From Anaerolineales bacterium (GTDB lineage Bacteria; Chloroflexota; Anaerolineae; 4572-78; J111): DNA of 64,000 bases. A program made the translations under genes and the position numbers. Under the pieces are notes generated by a model that was not told the origin of the DNA, searched no databases, and saw nothing but the letters and a program-made list of their open reading frames with translations. Positions 1 to 7,863 of the stretch are shown here, in pieces. Position 1 is the stretch's first letter, and every line of letters begins with the position of its first letter. Location of the stretch: positions 124,001 through 188,000 of the forward strand of contig JABTUK010000005.1 in NCBI GenBank assembly GCA_015075405.1, given 5' to 3'.

Positions 1-606
1 CCGCTGGGCTTGCAACTCAATCAGCAGGTCAAGCTGCTCCAGAATAAAGGCGTTCAAAGGGCGCAGTTCCACACTTTCCAGGCGCAGGGCCGGCTGATTT
101 TCCTGGGGGTTGTCGTGTAGCACAAACAGCCGGTTGGGGATGGGCGACCAGTCGGCAAAAGTGGTTTTTAGCTCGTTGAGGCGGCGAATATCGTCCGGGT
201 CGGTCCAATTGACCGAGAGGGCTTCGAGTTGGGCCAGGTTGACCTCAAAAATTCCTTTGGCTTTGTTATAATCGTCAATATTTTGCAGATCACTCAAAAC
301 CAGATAACCGCGCACGCTGGCCTGCATCTTTAACAGGCTGGACTGGGCGCGGGCCGAGGCCAGGGCTGCCGGCGCCCGCACCGATTGGGTCAGATTGATA
401 TTTTGGGTAGCCTCCTGGCTGGCGGCAAAAATCAGGCCGACCACCAAAAAGGTGAGCAAGACCAAAATACCAAAGCCAATGTTGAGTTTGAGGCCAATAT
501 TAAGGTTGTTGAACCGGCGCAGCCCCGGCAACCGGGTTAACGATTGGGACAAATTTTGGGCCAAAAGAGTTGGCCGATAGGGTGAGGCGGGGTTTAAGTT
601 GGTCAT
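1..606 (-). CDS. Membrane sensor protein, N-terminal part (probable histidine kinase or chemoreceptor), cut by window edge
   Basis: Reading from an ATG at 606 there are 202 codons without a stop to the window edge. The first 35 residues look cytoplasmic, then comes one strong membrane helix (about residues 40-62, with LVLLTFLVVGLIF), then an extracytoplasmic, helix-rich segment containing the RGYLVLSD-type turn seen in CHASE3/four-helix-bundle sensors. That architecture is typical of sensor histidine kinases and methyl-accepting proteins; the output domain lies outside the window, so I cannot choose between them. It is the last gene of a minus-strand series that starts with a receiver-kinase and a response regulator and includes a stand-alone sugar-binding lipoprotein. 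I infer that the binding protein may present ligand to this sensor. Confidence 0.7.
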   Translation of the reverse strand, partial: MTNLNPASPYRPTLLAQNLSQSLTRLPGLRRFNNLNIGLKLNIGFGILVLLTFLVVGLIFAASQEATQNINLTQSVRAPAALASARAQSSLLKMQASVRGYLVLSDLQNIDDYNKAKGIFEVNLAQLEALSVNWTDPDDIRRLNELKTTFADWSPIPNRLFVLHDNPQENQPALRLESVELRPLNAFILEQLDLLIELQAQR

Positions 607-670
607 CACAGCCTCCTTGATAGGGAGATTGAAGATTCAGGTTAATAACTTGAGTTCGGAATTAGCTCAA

Positions 671-802
671 AAATCACCCTTCGATACGGGCTAACGCCCT
701 ACTCAGGATGATTTTCGACGCATCATCGCATCCTGAGTAGCCCTGAGCGAAGCGAAAGGCGTATCGAAGCCGCGTCCTGAGCTTGTCGAAGGGGGTGCGA
801 TT
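671..802. repeat. Palindromic repeat, TTCGATACG/CTGAGTAG family, copy 1
   Basis: The gap between the sensor and the binding-protein gene is filled by inverted pieces of CCCTTCGATACG, CTACTCAGGATG and CATCCTGAGTAGCCCTGAG, plus a GAGCTTGTCGAAGG arm. The same words recur at 2374-2499, 15334-15457 and 42872-42990. It can fold into a long hairpin. No ORF is supported inside it. Confidence 0.8.
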
Positions 803-852
803 ACAGAAACTCCGAACTCAGGCTAATAATCTCCAATCTCTAATCTCATTTC

Positions 853-2343
853 TTAACGGCTATACCCCAGGCGGATCAACTCTTTATCCACAGCGGTCGC
901 TGCCTGATCGAGAGCCTCGCCGGGGGTTAACTCGCCGGTAATGGCCTGGTGAATATAAATGCTGATGACATCACGGACAGCCACATGGAAAGGAAAAGGC
1001 GGCGCGCCGGCAAAAAGGTGGCCTTCCTTTTTCATCAGGGTGTAGTAACCATTGAGCCTTTTATCTTGCGCCCGCACCAGGGGATCGTCAAAGGTGGAGA
1101 GGTGAACCACCCGGCTGCTGGTGGTAGCCCACTCCGGTTGAACCACCGGACGGCCCAGGTATTGCAGCCAGAGCAGCGCGGCTGCCTGGTTACGGGAAGA
1201 GGTGGGGATACTAAAAGCGGCCCCATCGTAGTAGCCCAGATAACCTTTACCAACCAGGGCGTCTTCAATCACTCCCGGCGCGGTGGGCGGCAGGGCCACA
1301 CCGACTTTGCCCACCACCTGGGAACGGGTCGAATCCGTTGCAATCCAGGCCGTGTTTTCGCCGTAAACCCAGCCCTGGGCCACGCGACCGGCGGCAAAGC
1401 TGGCGGCCACTTCATCCCAGGTGCTGTGGGTAGCCTCCGGCGGGGCGTATTTCAGCATATCAATCCAAAAAGTCAGGGCAATTTTGGCCTGCCGGCTGTT
1501 GAGCTGGCCGCCATCGGCCACGCTGGCCTTATATTTATCCAGATTAATGCCCCAATTGTAGACGCCAAAGGCCGGGGCAATCGTCTCCAAAAATTCGTAG
1601 GTTGAGGCGGGGTGGCCCAATGCCGCCTGAACGGTGGTACCCCATAATTCCAGCCCGTGCTCGCGGCCGTACTCGGTGAAAAAGGCGGCATTGTCGCGGT
1701 ATTGATCTATGGTAATGGCCGGGGCCAGCGGGTAGTTGTATCGGGCGGCAAAAGCGGCCTGCAAGGCTGGGTCTTCAAACAAGTCGGTGCGGTACAGGTA
1801 GGTTTTGAGAAAGGCCTCCATCGGCACACCGTAGAGGTCGCCATTGTGCGGGTCTTTGAAGGCTTCAATAAAGGAGGAAAAATCAACCGGATTAAAGTCG
1901 GGCAGCGCCAGGGTGGGCTGCTGCTGTAGGGCCTGGGTTAGATTGACCAGGAAGCCCCGCTCCAGGTAGGAAAAAATGAAATCCTGCTCAACATAGATAA
2001 AATCATAAATTCCGGTTCCGGCTTCCATATCCTTGATCGGTAAACTGACCATCCGATCATAGCTGGTCACTTCCAAATCAACTTTAATCCCCGTTTCCTG
2101 TTCAAAGGCGGGGGCCAACACATCCCGGACATACGTGGAAGCCGGCGTATGCTCGCTGATGCCACGAATCACCACGCCCCGGTAGGGTTTGGCCGCTTCA
2201 GCTAAAAAGGTAGAACCGGATTGAGCCGGCGGACTGGATAATTTGGCTGCTTCCGCCGATTCTGCCACGCCCTCGCCACAAGCAGCCAGGGAAAGGGTAA
2301 CGATGACTCCCAGTATTAGCCCGACGATCTTTTGAGTCAACAC
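853..2343 (-). CDS. Extracellular solute-binding lipoprotein (family 1), no adjacent permease
   Basis: 496 residues. The N-terminus is a lipoprotein signal with lipobox LAAC (Cys22), so it should be anchored outside the membrane. The rest is a family-1 sugar-binding fold; it shares long blocks with the 19610-21298 binding protein (GIYDFIY, the FLVNLTQ block, STWDEVAASFAAGR, GWVYGEN, APPFPFH), so the two are paralogues. Unlike that paralogue it lacks the LysM-like domain and has no permease next to it. It sits between a two-component pair and a membrane sensor, which suggests a role in sensing rather than transport, though it could also feed a permease encoded elsewhere. Ligand is probably the same sugar or polyol class as the paralogue (inference). 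Confidence 0.88.
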   Translation of the reverse strand: MLTQKIVGLILGVIVTLSLAACGEGVAESAEAAKLSSPPAQSGSTFLAEAAKPYRGVVIRGISEHTPASTYVRDVLAPAFEQETGIKVDLEVTSYDRMVSLPIKDMEAGTGIYDFIYVEQDFIFSYLERGFLVNLTQALQQQPTLALPDFNPVDFSSFIEAFKDPHNGDLYGVPMEAFLKTYLYRTDLFEDPALQAAFAARYNYPLAPAITIDQYRDNAAFFTEYGREHGLELWGTTVQAALGHPASTYEFLETIAPAFGVYNWGINLDKYKASVADGGQLNSRQAKIALTFWIDMLKYAPPEATHSTWDEVAASFAAGRVAQGWVYGENTAWIATDSTRSQVVGKVGVALPPTAPGVIEDALVGKGYLGYYDGAAFSIPTSSRNQAAALLWLQYLGRPVVQPEWATTSSRVVHLSTFDDPLVRAQDKRLNGYYTLMKKEGHLFAGAPPFPFHVAVRDVISIYIHQAITGELTPGEALDQAATAVDKELIRLGYSR

Positions 2344-2373
2344 CTTTGTCGCCTTTCCAATGTAATCAAGTTA

Positions 2374-2499
2374 AGCAGCATCCTGAGTAGCCCTGAGCCT
2401 AGCGAAGGGCGTATCGAAGGGTGCGAGTTAGCGACGACTGCCTGACAACGCAGCAGCCTTCGATACGGTTCGCTCCGCTCACCTACTCAGGCTGCTGCT
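2374..2499. repeat. Palindromic repeat, TTCGATACG/CTGAGTAG family, copy 2
   Basis: Ends are inverted: AGCAGCATCCTGAGTAG on the left and CTACTCAGGCTGCTGCT on the right. Inner words GTATCGAAGGGTGCGAGTT and CCTTCGATACGG match the other copies. It fills the gap between the response regulator and the binding lipoprotein. Confidence 0.85.
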
Positions 2500-2551
2500 T
2501 CTTGTTTACTTAATAACATTGGTCGCCCTTAATATTCATGTTTACAGCCGT

Positions 2552-3217
2552 TTAAGACTCTAAACTGATGATGCCCTTACGGATGGCAAATTTGGTCAGT
2601 TCGGTCAGATTGTGGATATTGAGCTTGTGCATCAGGTTGATGCGGTGGACGCCGGCTGTCTTTAAGCTAATGTTCAATCGCTCGGCAATCTCCCGGTTAG
2701 AGAAACCTTCGACAATCAATTGCAGCACCTCGCGTTCCCGGTCGGTCAACTGGTCATAACGGTCTTCTTTGTCGCTGATTTTGGCCTGGCGGATGTACTC
2801 TTCGACAATGGTGCGCGAGATGGCCGGGCTGAGAAAAATGTCGCCCCGGTGAACCGACTGAATGGCCGAGACCAATTCCTGGGGAGCCGACTGCTTGACC
2901 AGGTAGCCCGAAGCGCCGGCCTGCAAAAATTGCAGGATATACTCCTCATTGGTGTGCATGGTCAGCACCAGCACTTTTACCTGGGGAAAACGCTTGGTAA
3001 GCTGGCGGGTCGCTTCCAAACCGTTGAGCACCGGCATGGTGCTGTCCATCAGAACGATGTCGGGCAGCAACTTTTCCACTTTTTCCAGCACTTCCCGCCC
3101 ATTTTCGGCCTCGTCCACCACCTCGATATCCGCTTCTCCATCCAGCAGCGAGCGAATGCCCTTGCGGACAATGGTATGATCATCAGCCAGCAATATTTTG
3201 ATGGGGTGCATGTCCAT
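2552..3217 (-). CDS. NarL/FixJ-type response regulator
   Basis: 221 residues: a receiver domain (about 5-125) with acidic pair D12-D13, phospho-acceptor D58 in VLMDSTMP, T86 and K108; then a LuxR-type helix-turn-helix (about 153-215, LTDREREVLQLIVEGFSN). All receiver switch residues are present, so it should be active. Its start lies 35 nt inside the end of the upstream receiver-histidine kinase gene, so the two are translationally coupled and almost certainly cognate. DNA targets are unknown; the neighbouring binding protein and the polyol operon are the obvious candidates. Confidence 0.93.
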   Translation of the reverse strand: MDMHPIKILLADDHTIVRKGIRSLLDGEADIEVVDEAENGREVLEKVEKLLPDIVLMDSTMPVLNGLEATRQLTKRFPQVKVLVLTMHTNEEYILQFLQAGASGYLVKQSAPQELVSAIQSVHRGDIFLSPAISRTIVEEYIRQAKISDKEDRYDQLTDREREVLQLIVEGFSNREIAERLNISLKTAGVHRINLMHKLNIHNLTELTKFAIRKGIISLES

Positions 3218-4382
3218 TCTCCCACGGTAATTCGATGAACAACTGGGTCCCCTGGCCCGGCTGCGATTTGATTTTGAAACGTCCGCCTAACAAAGTGACC
3301 CGCTCCCGCATGCCGAGCAAGCCCGCGCCGCTAACGGAGGTGTTATGATTGACCACCTGGGCCACATCAAAGCCTTGCCCATTGTCCTGGATGGCCGCGA
3401 CAATAGTAGTCGCCTTGCGTTCCAGACGCAACTGCACCTGGCTGGCCTGGGCATGCCGGGCCACGTTGGTCAAAGCTTCCTGGACCACCCGAAAGAGCGT
3501 TGTTTCCAGCTCCGGGGTCAAGCGCTCTTCCAGGCCCAGGGTTTCAAACTGAGTCTCGATATTGAGGCGTTGGGCAAACTGCTTGATATACCAGCGCAGG
3601 GTCGGAGTCAGGCCCAGGTCGTCGAGCATGGGCGGGCGCAGGTCGAGCGATAACTCCCGGATTTGCTCCAGTGTCTCGTCGGTCAGCAGGCTGGCTTCGG
3701 CCAGGCGCTCCTTGACTTTAGGCGAGCACTCCGGCGGCAGTTCGGCTTTAATCCGGGTCAGGTTGATGCTGATGGCGGTGAGCGCCTGGCCCAGGTGATC
3801 GTGCAGTTCACGGGCCAACTGTTTGCGCTCGACTTCCTGCACTTCGGTCAGCCGGTTGGCCAAAGCGCGCAGTTGTTCGCGCTGCTCGTTGACCGCTTCG
3901 AACAACCGCTCACGCTCCGTCCGGCTGCTCAACTCCAGTTGCCGGTTTTTTTCCTGCAAGCTCTCGGTCAAGTGGCGCAGGCGCAGATGGGTGGTAATCC
4001 GGGCCAGCACCTCTTCCTGGTGCAGCGGCTTGGTGACATAATCTACCGCGCCCTTTTCAAAGCCTTTAACCTTATCTTCGGGGCTGGTCAGCGAGGTCAT
4101 AAAAATCACCGGGATAGCGCGGGTGGTCTCATCGGCTTTTAACTGCCGGCACGTTTCAAAGCCATCCATCTCCGGCATGAGCACGTCCAATAAAATAATA
4201 TCGGGCGGATCGTAGCGAACCTTTTGCAAAGCGCTTTCCCCACTGCGAGCGATTCTGATGCCAAAGCCATACCGCTCCAGATAATCCACGATGACTCCCA
4301 AATTGGCCGGGTTATCGTCTACAATCAGGATCGAGTATTCCTCAAAATTCAGTTCGGCGGGACTTTGCGCTTCCAGGTTCAT
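3183..4382 (-). CDS. Soluble receiver-histidine kinase hybrid (REC-HisKA_3-HATPase)
   Basis: I start at ATG 4382 because AGAGGTGAG precedes it at good spacing; the frame stays open to 4460 but that part is spacer. The 399-residue product has an N-terminal receiver domain (about 15-135, phospho-acceptor D66 in ILLDVLMP), a coiled-coil linker, a HisKA_3 dimerisation segment with phospho-acceptor H194 in RELHDHLGQAL, and a C-terminal ATPase with DNGQGF and GLLGMRERV. No membrane helix or signal is seen, so it is cytoplasmic. HisKA_3 kinases pair with NarL-type regulators, which fits the overlapping 2552-3217 gene. The fused receiver suggests control by a second, upstream kinase such as the membrane sensor at 1-606 (inference). 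Confidence 0.92.
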   Translation of the reverse strand: MNLEAQSPAELNFEEYSILIVDDNPANLGVIVDYLERYGFGIRIARSGESALQKVRYDPPDIILLDVLMPEMDGFETCRQLKADETTRAIPVIFMTSLTSPEDKVKGFEKGAVDYVTKPLHQEEVLARITTHLRLRHLTESLQEKNRQLELSSRTERERLFEAVNEQREQLRALANRLTEVQEVERKQLARELHDHLGQALTAISINLTRIKAELPPECSPKVKERLAEASLLTDETLEQIRELSLDLRPPMLDDLGLTPTLRWYIKQFAQRLNIETQFETLGLEERLTPELETTLFRVVQEALTNVARHAQASQVQLRLERKATTIVAAIQDNGQGFDVAQVVNHNTSVSGAGLLGMRERVTLLGGRFKIKSQPGQGTQLFIELPWENGHAPHQNIAG

Positions 4383-4446
4383 GGGTCTGTTCTCACCTCT
4401 CTTGAGTTTCCTATTGTACCACAAAAATCTATTCTTGATTAAATGT

Positions 4447-4563
4447 AACTGCTCAGGCATGTCATTTCGACCGAAGGGAGAAATCTCCTAATCCGTAGTT
4501 TGCAGACAACAGCCTCAAAGATTTCTCGGCTTTCAGCCTCGAAATGACATGAGGGCTGAGTAG
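4447..4563. repeat. Palindromic repeat, GTCATTTCGA family, copy 1
   Basis: Inverted arms CATGTCATTTCGA and TCGAAATGACATG enclose GAAGGGAGAAATCTCC and GATTTCTCGGC words; outer arms ACTGCTCAG/CTGAGTAGT extend it. Related copies lie at 15487-15683, 21533-21620 (a CATTGCGAG variant), 26469-26577 and 40984-41114. Confidence 0.85.
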
Positions 4564-4578
4564 TTACGATTAAACAAC

Positions 4579-4603
4579 AAAACCCCACCGAAGTGGGGTT
4601 TTT
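4579..4603. terminator. Bidirectional intrinsic terminator at the end of the polyol operon
   Basis: AAAACCCCAC, loop CGAA, GTGGGGTTTTT: a 10-bp stem with T-runs on both sides. On the minus strand it follows the stop of the zinc dehydrogenase at 4633 and so closes the long operon before the sensory block begins. Confidence 0.85.
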
Positions 4604-4632
4604 AACAAAAAGGACATGCCAGAGAAAGCGGC

Positions 4633-5643
4633 TCAAACCGGCTGCAAATGAACTTTCAACGTTTTCCCCGCCGCAAATTGATGAAAAACCTCCGAGAAAT
4701 CGGCCAGGGGGACGGTGTGGCTGATAAGCGGCTTGACATTGATGACGCCGTTGGCCAGCCAGGCGATGGCCGGTTCAAAAGTATAACACAGGGCAAAACT
4801 GCCAATGATCGTCCAATCGTGGCGGAAGACATCGTAGGGGCGCAGGGTGATACTGGCCTCCATCGGCGTGACCCCAAATTGCAAGTATTGGCCCCTGGGT
4901 TTCAAGAATTTGAAAGCCTGTTCGATGACCGCCGGCACGCCGGTGGCGTCAATGACAATGGCAAAGCCATACGGGGCTAAGGCTTTGAGGGTTTCGGCCT
5001 GGTCAGGGCCGGCGGCGACGGTTGCGGTCGCGCCCAACTGGCTGGCCAGGGCCAGGCGGTCGAGCTGTTTCTCCACCACCACCACCTGCGAAGCGCCGCT
5101 GAAACGCAGGGCTTGCACCAACAACAAGCCCATCGGCCCGGCCCCAAAGATGAGCACCTCCGCCCCCGGCCAAACTCGGAAGCGGCTCAGGGCGTGGACC
5201 ACACAGGCCAGCGGCTCGATAAACGCGCCTTCACCGTCGGTCAGGCTGTCAGGAACCCGATAGCAGGCTTTCGCCGGGGCGGCCACGTATTGGGCAAAGC
5301 CGCCGGAGCGGGTAATACCCACCCCTTCCCAGTTGAGGCAGTGATTGGCCTGCTGGTTGCGGCAAAAGTAGCAGCGTCCGCAGTACAGATTGGGGTCAAC
5401 CGCCACCCGGTCGCCCACCCGGAAATCAGCCACTTCTTTGCCCACCTCCACCACCCGGCCCACAAACTCATGGCCGGGAATCAGGGGGAAATCAGACATA
5501 TACTCATTGCGGTAAATATGCACATCCGTGCCGCAAATCCCAGCCGTGGCTACTTGAACAATAACTTCTTCCGGGCCGCAAGCCGGGTCCGACACCTGTT
5601 CCACGGCAATGCTCTCCGCTGTAGGGAATATGATTGCTTGCAT
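4633..5643 (-). CDS. Zinc-dependent MDR alcohol/polyol dehydrogenase
   Basis: 336 residues, close to the usual 340 for sorbitol/threonine-dehydrogenase-like MDR enzymes. Catalytic zinc site: C37 in GICGTD and H58-E59 in PGHE. Structural zinc site: C88, C91, C94 and C102. The Rossmann motif GAGPMG follows. These enzymes oxidise a secondary alcohol of a polyol or sugar acid with NAD(P). It is the last gene of the operon, preceded by GAGGAGG at 7-nt spacing and followed by a terminator. It is the third of three MDR enzymes in the operon, which argues for a multi-step or multi-substrate polyol route; the exact substrate cannot be read from sequence. Confidence 0.9.
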   Translation of the reverse strand: MQAIIFPTAESIAVEQVSDPACGPEEVIVQVATAGICGTDVHIYRNEYMSDFPLIPGHEFVGRVVEVGKEVADFRVGDRVAVDPNLYCGRCYFCRNQQANHCLNWEGVGITRSGGFAQYVAAPAKACYRVPDSLTDGEGAFIEPLACVVHALSRFRVWPGAEVLIFGAGPMGLLLVQALRFSGASQVVVVEKQLDRLALASQLGATATVAAGPDQAETLKALAPYGFAIVIDATGVPAVIEQAFKFLKPRGQYLQFGVTPMEASITLRPYDVFRHDWTIIGSFALCYTFEPAIAWLANGVINVKPLISHTVPLADFSEVFHQFAAGKTLKVHLQPV

Positions 5644-5668
5644 AGAACCTCCTCACAAATAAAGACGC

Positions 5669-5734
5669 GATGAGGCGTGAGGCGATGAGGCGAAGAATCT
5701 TTCGCCTCCTCGCGCCCTCGCCTCCTCGCCTCAT
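5669..5734. repeat. Hairpin made of GAGGCGAA-type tandem units
   Basis: GATGAGGCG units on one arm and CGCCTCCTCGC units on the other fold back on each other around AAGAATCTTT. It fills the gap between the SDR gene and the last MDR gene of the operon. The same unit appears inside the coding sequences near 33880 and 39710. Confidence 0.75.
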
Positions 5735-5811
5735 TTTCATTAATGATGGTGTGCCACTCAAAAGCAGACAGGAAAAACCCCGCCTACTGTCTACCGTTTA
5801 CCGTCTACTTT

Positions 5812-6618
5812 TTACCAGGCGCAATAGCCGCCGTCAATAATCATATCGTGGCCGGTCATAAAATCTGAAACTTCGGAAGCCAGGTAAACCACCGCGCCCT
5901 GCAAATCGGTGACTTCGCCCAGGCGGCTCATGGGGGTGCGGGCCAGCCAATGGGGCAACTTCTCCTGGCCGATGGGTTTTTCCAGAAACTCGTTGACCAG
6001 TTGCGTCCGGGTATAACCGGGGCTGATACTATTGACCCGGACTCCGCGTGGGGCCCATTCCGCCGCCAGGCTGCGGGTCAGATGCAGCACCCCGGCTTTA
6101 GAGATATTATAGGCCGATTGGTTCTGCGGCGTATTGGAAATATGGGCCGACATCGAGGCCGTATTGATAATTTTGCCATAACCGGCAGGCAGCATGACTC
6201 TGGCCTCGGCCTGGGCGCACAGAAAGACACCCTTCAAATTAATGGACATCATCTTATCCCATTCCGCTTCGGGCATCGTTTCGCCGTCAAACCAGCCGGC
6301 AATCCCGGCGTTATTCACCCCGATGGTCAGGCGGCCCCAACGTTTGACAATAGTCTCAACCATACGCTGAACTTGGTCGGCTTGACTCACATCGGCCACT
6401 ACCGGCAGCGCCTCGATTCCCTTCGCCGCGAGTTCAGCCGCCACCGCTTCGGCGCTCTCTGCCGACAGGTCCACCACCGCTACGGCTGCCCCAGCTTCGC
6501 CTAGAGCGTGGGCATAGGCCCGGCCAATGCCGTTGCCGCCCCCAGTAACCAGCGCCACCCGGCCATCCAGCCGGAATCTTTCCAATATGGGTTTTGCTTC
6601 TAAGAGTTTGTCAGTCAT
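5812..6618 (-). CDS. SDR-family oxidoreductase (probable polyol/sugar dehydrogenase)
   Basis: 268 residues, a classical short-chain dehydrogenase. NAD(P) motif TGGGNGIG at 25-32, NNAG near 102, catalytic S155, Y170 and K174 (YNISK), and the C-terminal DGGY that closes most classical SDRs. An acidic residue after the second strand (VVDLS) favours NAD over NADP. Enzymes of this shape oxidise polyols such as xylitol, arabinitol, sorbitol or galactitol, or reduce the matching ketose. It lies between two MDR genes in the operon, with hairpin spacers on each side. Substrate is inferred only as a polyol or ketose. Confidence 0.9.
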   Translation of the reverse strand: MTDKLLEAKPILERFRLDGRVALVTGGGNGIGRAYAHALGEAGAAVAVVDLSAESAEAVAAELAAKGIEALPVVADVSQADQVQRMVETIVKRWGRLTIGVNNAGIAGWFDGETMPEAEWDKMMSINLKGVFLCAQAEARVMLPAGYGKIINTASMSAHISNTPQNQSAYNISKAGVLHLTRSLAAEWAPRGVRVNSISPGYTRTQLVNEFLEKPIGQEKLPHWLARTPMSRLGEVTDLQGAVVYLASEVSDFMTGHDMIIDGGYCAW

Positions 6619-6633
6619 CGTTGCCTGCCTTAT

Positions 6634-6688
6634 CTGATGCGTGATGCGTGATGCGAAGTGTTTTCACGTATCACGCATCACGTATCAG
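6634..6688. repeat. Hairpin made of GCGTGAT heptamer units
   Basis: CTGATGCGTGATGCGTGAT on the left pairs with ATCACGCATCACGTATCAG on the right, loop near GAAGTGTTTTCAC. It fills the gap between MDR and SDR genes; the stop codon of the MDR gene is only a few bases away. Confidence 0.85.
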
Positions 6689-6695
6689 CATTTTA

Positions 6696-7733
6696 TCAGT
6701 CCATCACAATACAAACCTTGCCGCTCTGCCCTTCATCGGCGATTCGGTAAGCCTCGGCGGCCTGGTCCAGCGAAAAACGATGGGTGACAATAATCTCCGG
6801 TTTGAGCTTCCAGGCGACCAGCTTTTCGACCAAATCTTCCATGTGGCCGGTGCTGGTAACCCAGGAACCGTAAATGGTAATCTGGTTATGGATGATGGTC
6901 TGGCTGACATCAAAATCCACCCGATTGCCTTCGCCGACCATGGCGCAGCGCCCCCAGCGCCGGGTACCCTGCAAGGCCAGCAGCCGCCCGCCCGGGGAGC
7001 CGGAACAGTCAATCGAAACTTCGCAGCCCAGGTCTTGGGTCAAACCTTTGATCTGACCCAGCGCCCGGTCGTCGGAAATTACCGCGTGATCTATCGCCCC
7101 AACTTCCCGCGAGATGTCCAGCCGCGATGGGGATACATCTGCGCCAATCACCAATGATGCCCCCATCGCCTTGGCCACCAGCCCGGCCGCCATCCCGACC
7201 GGCCCCATGCCGGTGATCAAAACCCTGTCCTCGCCGGAAACTTTGACCCTGCTCAGGGCCTCATACACCGTGCCGAAGCCGCAGGCCACCAGCGCGCCGT
7301 CCACATAGCTCAATTCATCGGGCAGCAGCACGCAGGTGTTTTCTTCGGCCACCAGGTAATCGGCATGGCCGCCATCACGCTGCCAGCCGTAGGCCGCCCG
7401 CAGCGGCGAGGTACAGCTTATCATATAACCTTCGCGGCAATCCCGGCAGACCCCACAACCGCTAATGTGGTACAGAATGACCCGGTCGCCTTCTTTGAAG
7501 CGCTTGCAGCCAGGGCCAAGCTTGACAATTTGGCCGCACGGCTCATGTCCGGCAATCACATCCTGATACCCCTCCGGGCCGTGTCCCAAATGCTCGCGAT
7601 AAATGGCCCGAATATCGCTGCCGCAAATAGAGGACGCCTTGACCTTGACCAGCACTTGGCCGTGGCCAGGTTCAGGCACGGGAAACTCTTTGATTTCAAC
7701 CCGGCGCTGGCCGGGTAAAAGTACACCTTTCAT
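6696..7733 (-). CDS. Zinc-dependent MDR dehydrogenase (threonine/inosose-dehydrogenase-like)
   Basis: The ATG at 7733 is preceded by GAGGAGG at 7 nt and is chosen over a TTG at 7751. The product has 345 residues. Catalytic zinc ligands: C37 (SICGSD) and H63-E64 (AGHEP). Structural zinc: C93, C96, C99 and C107. Cofactor motif GMGPVG. The VACGFGTVYEAL stretch is common in the branch that includes threonine-dehydrogenase-like and scyllo-inosose-type enzymes, so a cyclitol or polyol substrate is plausible. Part of the long polyol operon. Confidence 0.88.
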   Translation of the reverse strand: MKGVLLPGQRRVEIKEFPVPEPGHGQVLVKVKASSICGSDIRAIYREHLGHGPEGYQDVIAGHEPCGQIVKLGPGCKRFKEGDRVILYHISGCGVCRDCREGYMISCTSPLRAAYGWQRDGGHADYLVAEENTCVLLPDELSYVDGALVACGFGTVYEALSRVKVSGEDRVLITGMGPVGMAAGLVAKAMGASLVIGADVSPSRLDISREVGAIDHAVISDDRALGQIKGLTQDLGCEVSIDCSGSPGGRLLALQGTRRWGRCAMVGEGNRVDFDVSQTIIHNQITIYGSWVTSTGHMEDLVEKLVAWKLKPEIIVTHRFSLDQAAEAYRIADEGQSGKVCIVMD

Positions 7734-7754
7734 AAAAAACCTCCTCGTCAATAA

Positions 7755-7838
7755 CCCTCACCCCCAACCCCTCTCCCAGTGGGAGAGGGGTTGGGGGTGA
7801 GGGATGTTTTCATTGAGGCGAAAAAACGTTTCGCCTCA
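7755..7838. repeat. Two hairpins between MDR genes, one a CCCTCACCCCCAACCCC element
   Basis: 7755-7803 is a perfect hairpin of CCCTCACCCCCAACCCC and its complement with a GT loop. 7814-7838 is a second hairpin, TGAGGCGAA/TTCGCCTCA. The first word recurs at 12761-12843. Both lie in transcribed space inside the operon. Confidence 0.85.
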
Positions 7839-7863
7839 CTTGTCCTCGCCTCCTCGCCTCATG

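Noticed and set aside
395..580. 61-residue plus-strand frame
   Set aside because: It is antisense to the membrane-sensor gene on the minus strand, which has a clear membrane helix and an uninterrupted 202-codon frame.
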